Below, in pieces: positions 38,305 to 49,637 of a DNA stretch of 64,000 bases (position 1 is the first letter of the stretch; each line of letters starts with the position of its first letter). The position numbers were made by a program, and so were the translations under genes. The stretch lies in assembly GCA_015183035.1 (NCBI GenBank), contig JACZZP010000011.1, positions 186,001-250,000 of the forward strand, written 5' to 3'. The notes beneath the pieces were generated by a model. The model saw only the letters and a list, made by a program, of their open reading frames with translations. It had not been told where the DNA came from and did no database searches. The stretch is from Meloidogyne chitwoodi (taxonomy: Eukaryota; Nematoda; Chromadorea; Rhabditida; Meloidogynidae).

Positions 38305-39315
38305 CTATTTAATATTAATAATTTTAGCGCCTGATGTACTTGGAAGAGTTCCTGATGTACTAGGTCCTGTTGCACTCGGCCCTGTTGCACTAGTTCCTGA
38401 TGTACTAGGTCCTGAGGTACTCGGTCCTGATTTTTTTGTTCCAGTTTTTTTCGTACTTTTCCCTAAAAATTTAAAATATTTTTTGTTAACAATAAATTAT
38501 TTAGTTTAATAAAGAAAAGGGGTATATTTTTAATATATTTTTCTCTACAGACCACATAGACTTCTTTGTGTCTAATGAATAATTAAAGTCTGAGAGAAAG
38601 TGGTCAGTTAAGTCTACCCTCAAATTAATAATATTTATAATTTTTACCTGCAGAAGTTGCAGATTTTCTAACTTTTTGTTTGTCAGTCAAATCAGCCTCT
38701 AAATAATTTAATATTTTAATAATAAAAATTTAATAAAAAGATCAAAAAATATTAAAATATGGTCTTTTCTGTCCTTTGTACTTTCCTATGTGGTCTATAT
38801 ATAAAAAGAGAAATGTGATCTTATTTTGTCTTTTCTTTTGCTTTTTCCCACGGTTAAACCAGATAAATTTTTTGTTCACTTTCTTATTTATTTTCTCTCG
38901 TTTGTTTTTATAAACAAATGGAAAACCGAAAAATTACCTATTATTAAAAAATTAACCAAAACTATAAAATAACCTAAATAAGTGTGTCTTAAATTAAATT
39001 TTGATTAAAAAATAAATACCTATACGTTTGTGCTTGGCCTGTCTAATGGCTCTTTTGGTACGTTCCTCCTTGAATTGCTTTGCATCAAGCAAATTCTCTT
39101 CCATTTGTTCTTTTGTTTTACCTTCCTCTATGTCTTTAACAAGAGAATCAAGGATCTGATTTGACCGATCCAACTGGTACTGTTTGTAACCCAACTCATG
39201 ATCCTAAAAATTATAATTAAATAAAATTTATTTAAATTTTAACCTTAAGGTACAAATCCAAGGCGATATCTTTAGCAGTTCTTTTTCTCTTGCGGGATTG
39301 TTCTTCTTTACTCAT
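38305..39315 (-). CDS. Small basic coiled-coil protein with STSG-rich tail
   Basis: Four exons (39315-39244, 39203-39020, 38698-38648, 38462-38305) in consistent phase give 154 residues; the family is not recognised. The N-terminus is basic (SRKRKR, a likely nuclear signal). Residues ~25-85 are highly charged and probably helical (LDSLVKDIEEGKTKEQMEEN, then RTKRAIRQAKHKRI). The tail is a low-complexity run of GPSTSG / GPSATG units coded by 15-nt DNA repeats. Splice sites are good (GTAAAA/GTATTT donors, TTTAG acceptors). A chromatin- or RNA-associated protein is possible, but no function can be assigned. Confidence 0.6.
38331..38428. repeat. 15-nt in-frame repeats (STSGP units)
   Basis: Six to seven 15-nt units (plus strand CCTGATGTACTAGGT, with CCTGTTGCACTCGGC variants) encode the Ser/Thr/Gly tail of the minus-strand protein. 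Confidence 0.8.
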
Positions 39316-39899
39316 TTTGAAAAACGCCTTAAATTAAAAGATTTGATTTTTTAAATAAAATTAAAAAATTAAAAACAAATATATAACCAAAAATAAATTT
39401 AAAAAAGTTACATTTTTGTATTAAAAAAATTACCTGGTCAGTTATTATTTTAATATTTAAATTAAGAAAGTCCAGAAATTGATTATTTCTGTTTATTTTT
39501 TTATTTAAAGAGAAATGAGGGAATGAATAATTTTCCCAAAATTATTTCTTATATATTTTTTTAATTAGGAGAAGATATGTCACTATATACGGTCAGTGTA
39601 CGATAATATTATTAAAATATTATAATATTTTTATCTCAAATTTCCCCTTATTTTTTTATTTAAAAATTAAATCTCAAGCAATTTATTTAAATTTCAATAA
39701 GATATTTAAACTCTCGTTATAAGGACATCTACAAGTTTATCTGTTAAATTCCCTTATAATGGGATTCGATTCTTTTTTAAATTAAATCTCGTTATAAAGA
39801 CACATTAAAGTATATGATTATAACGGGAATTTAAATTTAAATACTATATTTTTTATTATTATTAATATCAGAATTTTATTATTTAAAATTATATTATAT
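39316..39899. other. Intergenic AT-rich
   Basis: No gene seen. Short direct repeats of the CTCGTTATAA...GGACA type occur at ~39713-39800 and again near 40185 and 40325, which may be a diverged dispersed repeat. Confidence 0.35.
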
Positions 39900-40484
39900 T
39901 TAATAATCTAAAAAATAATTCCTTACTTTTATTTTTTTAAAATCTTCTCCCATAATTATGTTAACTACACCAGAAGAAGTTAATAAATTTTTAACATAAT
40001 TATACCAATATTTTAAAATTTGATTATTTTTTATTGTTGGCGTTTTGTCCATTTTATTTAAACTTAAATTGAAACTTTTTTTTAATTAATAATAATAATA
40101 TTTTTATTTTTTAAATCTTCATTTGATAATAATATTAAATTTTTCAATTTATTACATTTTTAATATTTTAGAGTTTACTCCCGTTATAAGGACAGATAAT
40201 GACCAACTGAATTTTCTTAAATTAAAAGTATTTCTCTTTTTGATGAGTAAAATTAAAAGGTTTTAAAAAGTTAATGGAGATATGTCCTTTTATTTTCTTA
40301 TATACCCAAATTATGTGTTCCCTCCTTATAACGAGAGTCTCTTTCAATTTAATTACCACATTTGTTCTAAATCAATTAAAGAAATATTAGTTGATTTAAA
40401 TAAATTAAAAAGTAATTCTATTGGTATTGGTTTTGATTGTTTTTTTATTTTTTTATTATTATTATTATTTTGTTGTTGTTCCAT
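39900..40484 (-). CDS. Doubtful small gene, 100 residues
   Basis: Two exons (40484-40357, 40074-39900) joined through a GTAATT donor and AAAAAG acceptor stay open for 100 residues: a poly-Asn/Lys start (MEQQQNNNNN), then SKPIPIELLFNLFKSTNISL, and a hydrophilic C-terminal half containing KMDKTPTIKNNQILKYWYNY. Codons are AT-rich like the surrounding DNA and no family is recognised. It may be non-coding. Confidence 0.3.
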
Positions 40485-41476
40485 TTTAATTAATTTAATA
40501 TTTATTAAATTTTTGATTATTTTAATTAATTAATTTTAATTTATGGAAAAACATTTTTATTTGGTGGTTTAGAACAAAAATATTTTTATATGCTTTTTCC
40601 TTTTCTTCAGCCATTAATATGAATCAATAGAAAAAGGGATTGGCTATTTCTTTATAAAAATGTCAAGGTGTAAATCCACCCCAAATGATCGAAACTAATA
40701 AAAAAGATCAACACATACTCCCCAAACAATATATATTTAAAAATATCAATTTATTCAAGAGATATAGAGAAAAAACTAAAGTTGATTGATTTTGGCATTT
40801 TATCAATTTTTTAATTTAATAATGTCTTCTTTCGGTTATTTTGACTACACGTGTTATAAGATTTCAACGACGAGACAATCCTATGTTTATTGAATAATTT
40901 ATTTTTGCAAATTTTTATATTATTTTTTAATTAATTTTTTTAATTTAATACCTTTGTCTAAAATGTATCAATTTATTAACTTTTTTTATTTTATTTGTGT
41001 TAAATCATTTATATTTTTTATTGTCTACATTCTGACAAAATTAAAATAAAATTATTAAGGTAATACAAAAGGATATATGTATTATTAATTATTACTTCCT
41101 ATTAAAATAAGGATTATAAATAAACAAAAAATAATTTTTTTAAATTATATCATTTTTAGTACTTTAATAAAGCCAATAAAATAATATAAAATTTGAGTAT
41201 AAAATTAATTCTGATTTTTTTAAATTTATTTTATTAATTTTAACCATTTTTTAAAGCTATAGATGTGTCTAAAGATTTTTTCCAAGTGGAACAAGCTTTA
41301 ATAATTTTTAGAAACATAAAAAATATTTCCCCAAGGGAGAATTTAATATAAATTTAATTAATTGTCAATTAAAAACATAAAAAAATATTTTTTTTCACGT
41401 AATAAAATTCAAAAAATTCAGTAATTAAAAAAAGATATTTAAAACATTCAAGAATTTAATTATTTTTAATATTAAA
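40485..41476. other. Intergenic upstream of Srt-type GPCR
   Basis: About 1 kb, AT-rich, with a ~98-nt dispersed repeat at 40623-40720. Likely contains the GPCR promoter. Confidence 0.45.
40623..40720 (+). repeat. Dispersed ~98-nt repeat, copy 1
   Basis: Shares long blocks with 60655-60755, including GGCTATTTCTTTATAAAAAT, CCAAATGATCGAAAC and AAAAAAGATCAACAC. Not part of either neighbouring coding region. It could be an element or a small RNA gene. Confidence 0.75.
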
Positions 41477-43882
41477 ATGGATCTTTTTTTATTTGACCCT
41501 GCTGGATACGAAAATCTTTATAATTGTAGTAGTTACAGAGTAGAACAAATTCCAATTGAGAAAAGACAGGATATTGGTAAAAAATTAAATTAAAATATTT
41601 TTTTAATATTTTTTTAATTTTTTTAAATAGTTTGGGGTCTTCTTTTTGTTATAATGTTTATTTTATATGAGGTAAAAATATTATTTATTTTTATTTTAGA
41701 AAATTGTTTACCTTTTTTAGCTTCTTTATATTCCCTGTATTTACTCAATTAGTAAACATTTGGATCAGGCAATATATTTTTTTATTATAAAAATAATTAT
41801 TTAAATACTTAGGCTTGTTATAAATTTATGCTTTTTATTGGAATTGTTGATGTTATATGTTTACCTGTCTGTGCACTATTTCATGGATATTTTGCTATTA
41901 CTGGGTAAGTTGTAGAATAATTATATTATTCTGATATTGTTTTGATATTATTCTGATATTGTTTTGATATTATTCTGATTTTGTTTTGATATTATTCTGA
42001 TTTTGTTTTGATATTATTCTGATATTGTTTTGATATTATTCTGATTTTGTTTTGATATTATTCTGATTTTGTTTTGATATTATTCTGATTTTGTTTTGAT
42101 ATTATTCTGATTTTGTTTTGATATTATTCTGATTTTGTTTTGATATTATTCTGATTTTGTTTTGATATTATTCTGATTTTGTTTTGATATTATTCTGATT
42201 TTGTTTTGATATTATTCTGATTTTGTTTTGATATTATTCTGATTTTGTTTTGATATTATTCTGATTTTGTTTTGATATTATTCTTATATTACTATGATTT
42301 TTTTAAATTTTTATTTCAGGGCAGTCTTCTGTTCTCACCCTACATTTATCTACTTGGCTGGAAGTTTTGGATTTTGTAAATATAAAAAAATATAAAAATA
42401 TTATTTATTTTTTAAAGTTTTTTGGGTAATTGAAAGCAGTGGAGATATTATTTTAGCTGTTAATCGTTGTGTTGAAATAATAAGTCCAATTTGGGGAGAA
42501 AGACTTTATAAAGGAAAAAGGGCTTGGTTATGGATGTTACCACCTTTAATTTATGGGGTAAATATTTTTATTTATTTTTAATTTAAAATGTTGATATTTT
42601 AACATATTTTTAAGAATTTTAAATTTTGAAATATTTTCAGTTATATGTTCTCTTTTATACAAAACCTATACTTTTTTCTGGTATTTATTTTGCTTGGTTT
42701 TTTAATCCTCATGGTAAAATTATTTTTGGGTTTTTTTGTAATTTAAAAATTAAATTAAGTTGGATATATTGATGACTTTGGACTTGTGGTAAAATTTTAA
42801 ATTTATTTCTTTCTAATAGACGCTCATATTGAGAGGGTTTTAATAATAAAAGAATTGGGCGTCTATTGGAAAGAAAATTTAAAAATATTTTTTAAATTAA
42901 TTTTTTAAAAGTATAATAATCCAGTCCAAACATTCCACAATTGGCTAGTAACATTTGGCCTTTCAATTTCTTACATATTTTTTACCACTGTATTCTTTAT
43001 GAGAGCAACACGTGGTAGCAGTGGAACGTCTCTTGCACAAAAAATGGTCTTAAAATAATTTTAAATATTTTTTTTATTATTTTTCTTTAGTCATTTCTTC
43101 AAGTTTTGGCTATTTCTATTGTAAATATTGCTTGTGGTCTTATTTATATTTATATGCAGGTAATTAAGGGGGAGTGAAGTAACATCTCTTGAAATTTTAT
43201 AAAATTGCTAAATGAGAAGCTATAGAGCTGAAATTTTGTTTATATATTTCTAATAGTCTTAGCCAACTTTTCTCAAAATGTCAGAATTTTAGGTTCATTA
43301 TTTCAGAATTTATGGTCAAAAATGTCAGAATTTTTGAAATTTTGCGTTATTTTTGACAATAAATTTTGAAATTATTAATAAAAAAATTCTGAAAATTTTA
43401 GAATTGTTAGTTAAGACTGTTTTTGATATTCGAGCAAAATTTTATGGCTCTAGGTTATCATTTGAATATTTTATAAGCTTATATCGAAACCTCCTCCACA
43501 CCCTAATTTTCACTTTCTTAGACAAATGACAGAATAAAAAATTCAAAATTCACCAAAAATTTCTTTTCAATTTTTTTTCAAATTTCAACCAAAAATGAAC
43601 AATTTATAAAATTTAATTTTTAATTCTTAGTTCTTCCGTATCAGTGAATTTATAATTTACACAGCTTCCTTCTTATGGGTAACAGCACATGGACTTCCCT
43701 CATTAATTTACCTATTTATGAATAAAACTATAAGAAATGATTTTTTTGCAATATTTGGATATGTTCCTTCACAACAACAAAGTTATGTAGCCAATAATTT
43801 TGTTGGAGGGGCTAAAACTGGACATTTATCTTCTACTGTTAAAGTTGCCCCTAGTCAACTAAATAATATTACTTTACACTAA
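41477..43882 (+). CDS. Serpentine chemoreceptor, Srt-like 7TM GPCR
   Basis: Nematode-expanded rhodopsin-class chemoreceptor. Eleven exons (41477-41576, 41631-41671, 41721-41768, 41813-41904, 42320-42375, 42418-42557, 42641-42713, 42760-42788, 42912-43046, 43091-43159, 43631-43882) give ~344 residues. Srt-family marks: N-terminal YNCSSY, TM1 VWGLLFVIMFILYE followed by LYIPCIYSI, CYKFMLFIGIVDVICLPV (TM2), GYFAITGAVFCSHP (TM3 cysteine), AVNRCVEII after TM3 in place of DRY, then further hydrophobic segments and a cytoplasmic tail. Seven membrane segments can be placed. The intron after exon 3 appears to use a GC donor (CAG|GCAATA). The intron after exon 4 holds a 22-nt minisatellite, and that after exon 8 a small fold-back. 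Confidence 0.85.
41928..42292. repeat. 22-nt minisatellite in GPCR intron
   Basis: About 16 copies of TTCTGATTTTGTTTTGATAT plus TA, with TTCTGATATTG variants at the edge. The complement contains the ATCAGAA core seen in the other tracts of the window. Confidence 0.95.
42806..42876. repeat. Small fold-back in GPCR intron (AATAGACGC ends)
   Basis: TTTCTTTCTAATAGACGC (42806-42823) and GCGTCTATTGGAAAGAAA (42859-42876) are inverted with one mismatch around a 35-base loop. Confidence 0.75.
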
Positions 43883-44310
43883 AAAATGAAAATTTAAAGA
43901 GATTTGTTGAGAAATATTAAAGAAAATTGATAATTTTAATTGATTTTAATACCCTCAATGTTATAAAAATTATTTGGATTTAAATAAAAAATATTTAAAT
44001 CAATGGACATTTGATCACACAGATTGGACATTTTGTCGTTAAACAATAAAAATTAATTTTTTTTATTCATTTAAAATTAAAACTGATAAAAAATAAAAAA
44101 ATTTAAAAAATGAATCATAAGGCAATGATTAATTTATTTATTTCTCTTTTTTAAAAATTAATTAATTAATTTATAAATAAATTAATTTTTATTAATATTT
44201 CTTATCAGTAGTTTAATTCTTTTTTTATTTTTTTAAGTCAAAAAAATTTATTTTCATTTTTTAAATTTAATTTTTTAAAATTAAAGACTTTTATTTTATT
44301 AAATTAAAAA
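43883..44310. other. Intergenic AT-rich
   Basis: GPCR 3' end and upstream region of the next small gene; no gene seen. Confidence 0.4.
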
Positions 44311-44693
44311 ATGAAATTTATTTATTTATTTATTTTAATTATTTTATTAATGAGCATTTGTACTTTATATGGGCAAGCTTCTGCTGAGGAAAGGTGATAA
44401 AAAAATATTTTTCTTTATTAGATAAAATTTTTAAAAAGAAATAAAATTATTTCAAAAAATTTCAAAGATCAAATATTATTAATTTTAGCCTTAATTTGCG
44501 TGTAAAACGTTACAAAAAATGGAAAAAGCGTTCTTCCTCTTTTTCTTCTTCAAGTAGTCAGAGAAGTCATTATGGTCGTCGTCACAACTATAGGGGAGGA
44601 GGTTATGGAAATAATTATTACAATGGTGGATATAAAAAAAGAGGAATGTTAACACGTGTAGTAGACAAAATAACTGGAAGAAGACATTATTAA
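44311..44693 (+). CDS. Small secreted basic Gly/Tyr/Ser-rich peptide
   Basis: Two exons (44311-44393, 44489-44693) give 95 residues. Residues 1-25 (MKFIYLFILIILLMSICTLY...) form a signal peptide. The mature part is strongly basic with several dibasic sites (RVKRYKKWKKR, YGRRHNYRGGGYGNNYY, GGYKKR) and ends GMLTRVVDKITGRRHY. The layout could fit a processed peptide precursor, a Gly/Tyr-rich antimicrobial-like peptide, or a secreted parasitism peptide; no named family is recognised. Cysteines occur only in the signal peptide. Function is not assigned. Confidence 0.65.
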
Positions 44694-44785
44694 AAAAAAA
44701 TTTAATTAAAAAATTGAAAAAAATGTCCAAATCAACCAACTTTAGTTTTTTCTCCATATCTCTTGAATAAATTAATATTTTTTAA

Positions 44786-44880
44786 ATATTTTGGTATCAT
44801 TCGATAGAGAATTAAATTTTCTACAAAATACAATTTAAATAAATAATTTATTTCTTTTATAAAAAAAGTTATGGTCAAAA
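44786..44880 (+). repeat. Dispersed repeat starting GGTATCATTCGATAGAGAAT, copy 1
   Basis: Shares GGTATCATTCGATAGAGAAT, then AT-rich sequence ending AAAAAAGTTATGRTYAAAAA, with ~53575-53668. Confidence 0.65.
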
Positions 44881-45612
44881 AATAGAATACCTACTTATAA
44901 TATAAAGAGTGAAGGAAAGAGTCATGGAAGGTTCATTATTTCAATTAAAATAAAATAGGAGATGTACTATGTAGTTTGTTTGATAGCTGTTTTACAATGT
45001 TTTATACAATTGTTTTTGTTTTAGTAATGTTTGGAACAATCATTCAAGTTTGTTTATGTTTATGCGTTTTTGTTTTGTTTATTGGAAATGTTTGTAATTA
45101 TGAATGTTTTTATTGTTTATGTTGTTTGTTTTTTGTTTAATAAATTCTAAATGTAAAGGAAAGTTAACTAAATATATAGTAATTTTAAATTATTAAAATT
45201 TATAGGCAATAAATTATTTAGAAAATATCATCATCGTTGTATTTTATAAAATAGTTAAGGCATAAAAGATGTTCTCTTTAGCGTCATAAAAGCAAAAAAA
45301 AACCAAAAAATATGTTTATTTTTTAATTTTTTTATAAAATTAAATTTGAATATTTTTTTAATTTTTAAATAAAATTAAAATATAAATAAATAAATTTATT
45401 CTTTAATTTTTGAATTTTAATTTTAAATAGAAATATAGGTATAAATATTATTAAAAAAAGGGAAAAGTGTTGATAGGCTATTTTTCCAAAAAATTTTTTT
45501 GCTTTAATTTCGTCACATTTTTATAAAGATTTTTAAAAGTTTACACAGATGATTTAAAATAAAAAAGGAATATATTTACGCAATAATATGAAGAAATAAA
45601 TGAGAGAAAGTA

Positions 45613-45651
45613 GTCAAAGGGTTTTTTTTGGGACAAAAAAAACCCTTTGAC
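45613..45651. terminator. Strong hairpin GTCAAAGGGTTTTTTT / AAAAAAACCCTTTGAC
   Basis: A perfect ~16-bp inverted repeat around a 6-base loop, about 160 bases upstream of the macro-domain gene. It may be a structured RNA, a fold-back remnant or chance. The 'terminator' label is only structural. Confidence 0.3.
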
Positions 45652-45808
45652 AATCCACAAGTATTTTTAGCCTTCCCTCAGAATTTTTATTTTTTATTTA
45701 ATATTTAATAATTATATAATTGAATTTTAATCCTAATTTTAATTAAAAATATTTTGTTAAATAAAATTACCTTTTTATTAGAATATTTAAATATTAAAGA
45801 CTAAAAAA

Positions 45809-48800
45809 ATGTTATTTAGCAAAATATTAATTTTAAATTTATTTTCAATCGTAATAGCGACTTATGGATATGGAGGAGATTATTGGCGTAAACCTCAAGT
45901 AAACTTTATTTTATTTTTTATTTAAAATTTAATTATATAAAATTAAATAATGTTATAAGTAGACTCAAAGGGATAAACAAATTGCCTTTTATTTTATAAA
46001 AATATCAAAATAAATCTGTTTAAAATAATTGAAAAAACAGATTTACCCCTTTGGGAGAGCAAAGAGTGAAAATGACGAATATTGGGATGAAGTTGAAGAA
46101 GAAAATGAAGAAGATGAAGATTATGGTTTTGGAAGATTATTTGATAATGAATATGAAAAAGAAGAAAAAATAAAAGAAGAGCCTAAGGCAAAATTTTGGA
46201 AAGACTCTATTGGCCCTTTTTTATATACTTTTAATAATAAAATAGAAAATAATAATGAAGGAAATTATTATATAAAAAGAAATAAAAATAATAATATTTG
46301 GAGCAAAACTTTGGAACAAATAAATTTATTAAGAAGACAACAACTAGGAAATTCATTTTATCAATTGGTGAGAGAAATACTTATTACTTTTAAATAAAAA
46401 AATCAGAAATATAAAATTATCAAATCAGAATTTTAAAACCAGAATTTATTTAAAAATCAGAAAAAACATTATAAAATCAGAAATTAAATTCTAAAATCAG
46501 AAATCATAAAAAATCAAAAAATGTTCCTGAAAGAATCAGAATTATAAAATTTGTAAATCAGAATTCTGAAACCATAATTTTTTATAAATCAGAAGAAAAA
46601 ATTATAAAATCAGAAATTAAATTCAAAAATCAGAATTTAAACCAAAAGATAAACTAGTATTTTACCTAATGGATATTCTGGTTTTAAAAATTCTGATTTA
46701 ATAATAATATACCTATTCACATATATTTATATTAAAGTCATGGGATGATCAACTAGTCAAGCAACTGTCAACCAAAGATTATAGCAAAATGAAACCTTTA
46801 GCTATTCCAATAGCAAATCCAAATGATGGAATCATTCAAAATCTTCAATTTGGAATGGAAAGTCTTTTTCAAGCAATTTTACGACGTTATATAAAATGTG
46901 AAAAGAGAACAGAAAATTGTTATGTACAACAAGACTCTAATTACAGAATTCCCGTTGAGGTGAGAAATAAGGGTAAATAGAGTAATAAAATATTTCTAAA
47001 TTATTTAAAAAAATTATAAATTAATTATAAATTAATTTTTTTATTAATTTTAAAATAGCTTATTGATTCAAAGGCTAGAAGGATAGGCTGTACAGCTAGG
47101 CTATTCAAAAGACGTGGTATGCTAAAATTTGAATTTGATGCTATTTGTATTACGTAAGCCATTTATATAAATTAAATTTAATTTATTTAATCAAGTGAAA
47201 GAGAAAAGGACACTAGAGTACGTAATAACAATTTAGTTCTTTTCAAGCTTGGTCAAATAAAAAATTCCCGTCTTCGAAATAAATTAATTTCTGAGGCTAA
47301 AAATATTGAGAATAATGATAGATTTGATGAGGAAAATTGGGAAGATGAAAATAAATGGAATAAGAAGGGTAGAAATGATTGGAGTGAGGAAATACAATTT
47401 GAGGAAATTGATGAAAATGAAGAGGAAGATAATGATGATTTTAATGAAAGGGATAAACAAAAGGAGAGGAATGGATACGGTAGAGATGTAAGTTTTTATT
47501 AAATCAACATACCCAATAAATATTCTAATAGACGTCCATGAACTTTTAAAAACACTCAAAAAGTCCATCACATAATATCGGTGAAAATAGAAGCCCTGTG
47601 CGTCTATTAGAATTTAAAACATCAAACAGGTACATTAGAGTCTGGAATTGAAATATTTAAAAATCAAAAATCACTAATGCAATTGTTAATCATTAATATA
47701 GTAAAACTCAATGAGACTCTAATGGTTAATTTTACAGATTGATCTAAAAATAAAAGCTGAAAGAGGTGATATATTGGAAGCAAGAGTTGATGTTATTGTA
47801 AATCCAACAAGGCCATCCCTCTCTCTTGGTAAATTTTTTAAAATTTATTAGAGATAGAGAAGGAGTAGTTTTCCCAACATCACTTAAGTGAAAATTAAAT
47901 TGAAACTTTTCATATTAAGTAAAATAAAAAATATTTTTTCTCTTTTAAATTTAAAAAATAAAAGAACCGGTGCTTTTATTTAAATTAAATTATTTAATTT
48001 AACAGATCCATTAAATGGAGAAGAAGCAATACCTAAAATTTTACGTGCAAAATCAGTCTTTAATGTTGTTGATATTAAAAAAGATGAGGGTAGTTTGGAT
48101 AGAAAAAGAATGCTTAGAGCTTTAAATAAATTGGCTAAAATGGTTGAACCTTCAGACAATTTGAAACAAAAGGAAAGGGCTATGCAAGCTAAAAGAAGTA
48201 ATTTTTAAAAAATATATTTTTTTTAATTTTTTAAAGAAATCCAGCAATGGAAACAAATGGTTTATGATGACCAAAAATGGAAAGAATTAATTGAAGAAGC
48301 AGAAAATCTTCCATTTGATAATTATAATAATAAAAAAGATTCAAGTATTAGTGAAAGAATTGTTCAGTCAGCTGGTCCTATTTTAGCTAAAAAATTAAAA
48401 CAAATTGCAAAAGATAAGGGAGGGTTACCTGTTGGTGATGCTTTTAGTACTGAAAGTTTTCAAATTGGAGTTAATTATTTTGCTAAAAGTTGGTATTTTT
48501 ATTTTAAATACAAAACACAAAAATAAAAAAAACACAAAAATCAAAAAACATAAAAACACAAAAATACACAAAAAACAAAAAACACAAAAATATAAATTAC
48601 TTTTTTATTTGCTTCTAGAAATCATCCATACAGTACCCCCTGTAGTGCTTCAAACCCAGGAAGATAAAGAAAAACTAGCTGAGTGCTACAAGCGAACATT
48701 AAATTTAGCTGTGGATTTGGAAATGCAAAAAATTGTAAAAAATATTTTTTTTAATTTAAAAAATTTTTTTTAATAATCTAGGCATTCCCTGAAATGTTAT

Positions 48801-49029
48801 CACTTCGATCAGATGAAAATTCTCGTATGGAAGCAGCCAAAATAGGTTTAGAATCTGTTCGAAAATGGATAGAAAAAAATAAGGAAGGAAAAGCAAAGAA
48901 GGTTAGAGGAGAAAAAATGTTTAATAAAAAAAAATTTTTTTTTTTCAGCTCAAATCAATTATTTTTCGAGTGGATCAGACTTTAATTAATTTTTATTTGG
49001 AAAAAATTAAACAAATATTTGGGCAATAA
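45809..49029 (+). CDS. Predicted secreted protein with GDAP2-like macro domain
   Basis: Eleven exons (45809-45898, 46041-46367, 46738-46959, 47059-47153, 47196-47487, 47738-47828, 48006-48197, 48237-48488, 48619-48734, 48782-48901, 48949-49029), all in phase, give ~625 residues. Residues 1-19 look like a signal peptide (MLFSKILILNLFSIVIATYG). Next come an acidic stretch (~45-70), a region with spaced cysteines (ILRRYIKCEKRTENC, RRIGCTARLFKRRG, FDAICIT) and a charged Asn/Glu-rich linker. From ~343 a macro-type domain appears: GDILEARVDVIVNPTR, long insert, ISERIVQSAGPILAKKL, GLPVGDAF, KKIIHTVPP, LAECYKRTLNLAVD, IAFPEML, EAAKIGLESVRKWI, SIIFRVDQ. Canonical VNAAN and the Gly loop are missing, as in GDAP2. 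Two adjacent genes are possible but phases argue for one. Confidence 0.7.
46388..46690. repeat. ATCAGAAT repeat tract in macro-domain gene intron
   Basis: Ten or more irregular copies of AAAATCAGAAT(T/A) fill the second intron. Confidence 0.8.
47522..47613. repeat. Small fold-back in macro-domain gene intron (ATTCTAATAGACG ends)
   Basis: ATTCTAATAGACG (47522-47534) and CGTCTATTAGAAT (47601-47613) are perfect 13-bp inverted ends. The same end sequence occurs in the GPCR intron fold-back at 42806-42876. Confidence 0.75.
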
Positions 49030-49625
49030 AAATATAAAACTTTTATTTTTTAATTTTATTTTTTTATAATGGAAAATTTTAATTAGTCTTCAAAGGTAAC
49101 GTTCACATACTAATTTATAAATGACTGTTATAAATTTAATATTTTTTTAATTTTTGTATTAGGCGATAAATGAAACTTTCTTCTGCGAATTAATATTAAT
49201 TAATTAATTTTGCTTATTTTTTCATATGATTAAAAAATTTTTTTTAATTTCTCCAATTTTGGCCAAAGTATAGAATAACAAAATAAACTTGTTTTTAATT
49301 ATTTAATTGTTACGTCTTTATTTATTTATTTATTTTATGGGTTTACCTTAATTTTTTCAATATTTTTTTATTAAAAATATTTAATAATTTTCATGAGAAT
49401 TTAATTTTATTCTCATTTTTAGAAAAAATAAAACTAATCATTCCTCTCAGCTAAATTCATAATTTTAAAGTTTAAAATGATTCATTCTCTTTTACCTTTT
49501 GTTAAAAAACATTACCAAAAATTCTTAAAATTTAATTTGTGATCAAATTGCTTTTAAATTATTAATAATATTAAAAATAAGAATTGAGAATATTTGTCTT
49601 GTACAATTGACATTTATTCAATTAA
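49030..49625. other. Intergenic AT-rich
   Basis: No gene seen in this spacer. Confidence 0.4.
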
Positions 49626-49637
49626 AAAAAACTTTTT

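Larger units (their letters stand above)
44694..45808. other. Intergenic, hairpin and dispersed repeat
   Basis: 1.1 kb with a G/T-rich block (~44980-45145), a dispersed repeat at ~44786-44880 and a 17-bp hairpin at 45613-45651. No gene seen. Confidence 0.45.

Noticed and set aside
38273..38509. Plus-strand DVLGPV repeat ORF
   Set aside because: Antisense of the STSG tail; the minus strand has phase-consistent splice sites and an upstream gene.
40282..40533. Plus-strand Leu/Phe/Cys-rich ORF
   Set aside because: Composition follows AT-rich DNA and poly-Asn/Lys codons of the opposite strand; no start context or family.
41928..42292. Possible CRISPR-like array
   Set aside because: Units are contiguous with no spacers; it is an intronic minisatellite in a eukaryotic gene.
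47284..47571. Minus-strand Ile/Leu/Phe ORF with membrane-like profile
   Set aside because: Antisense of the Asp/Glu/Asn-rich exon of the macro-domain gene.
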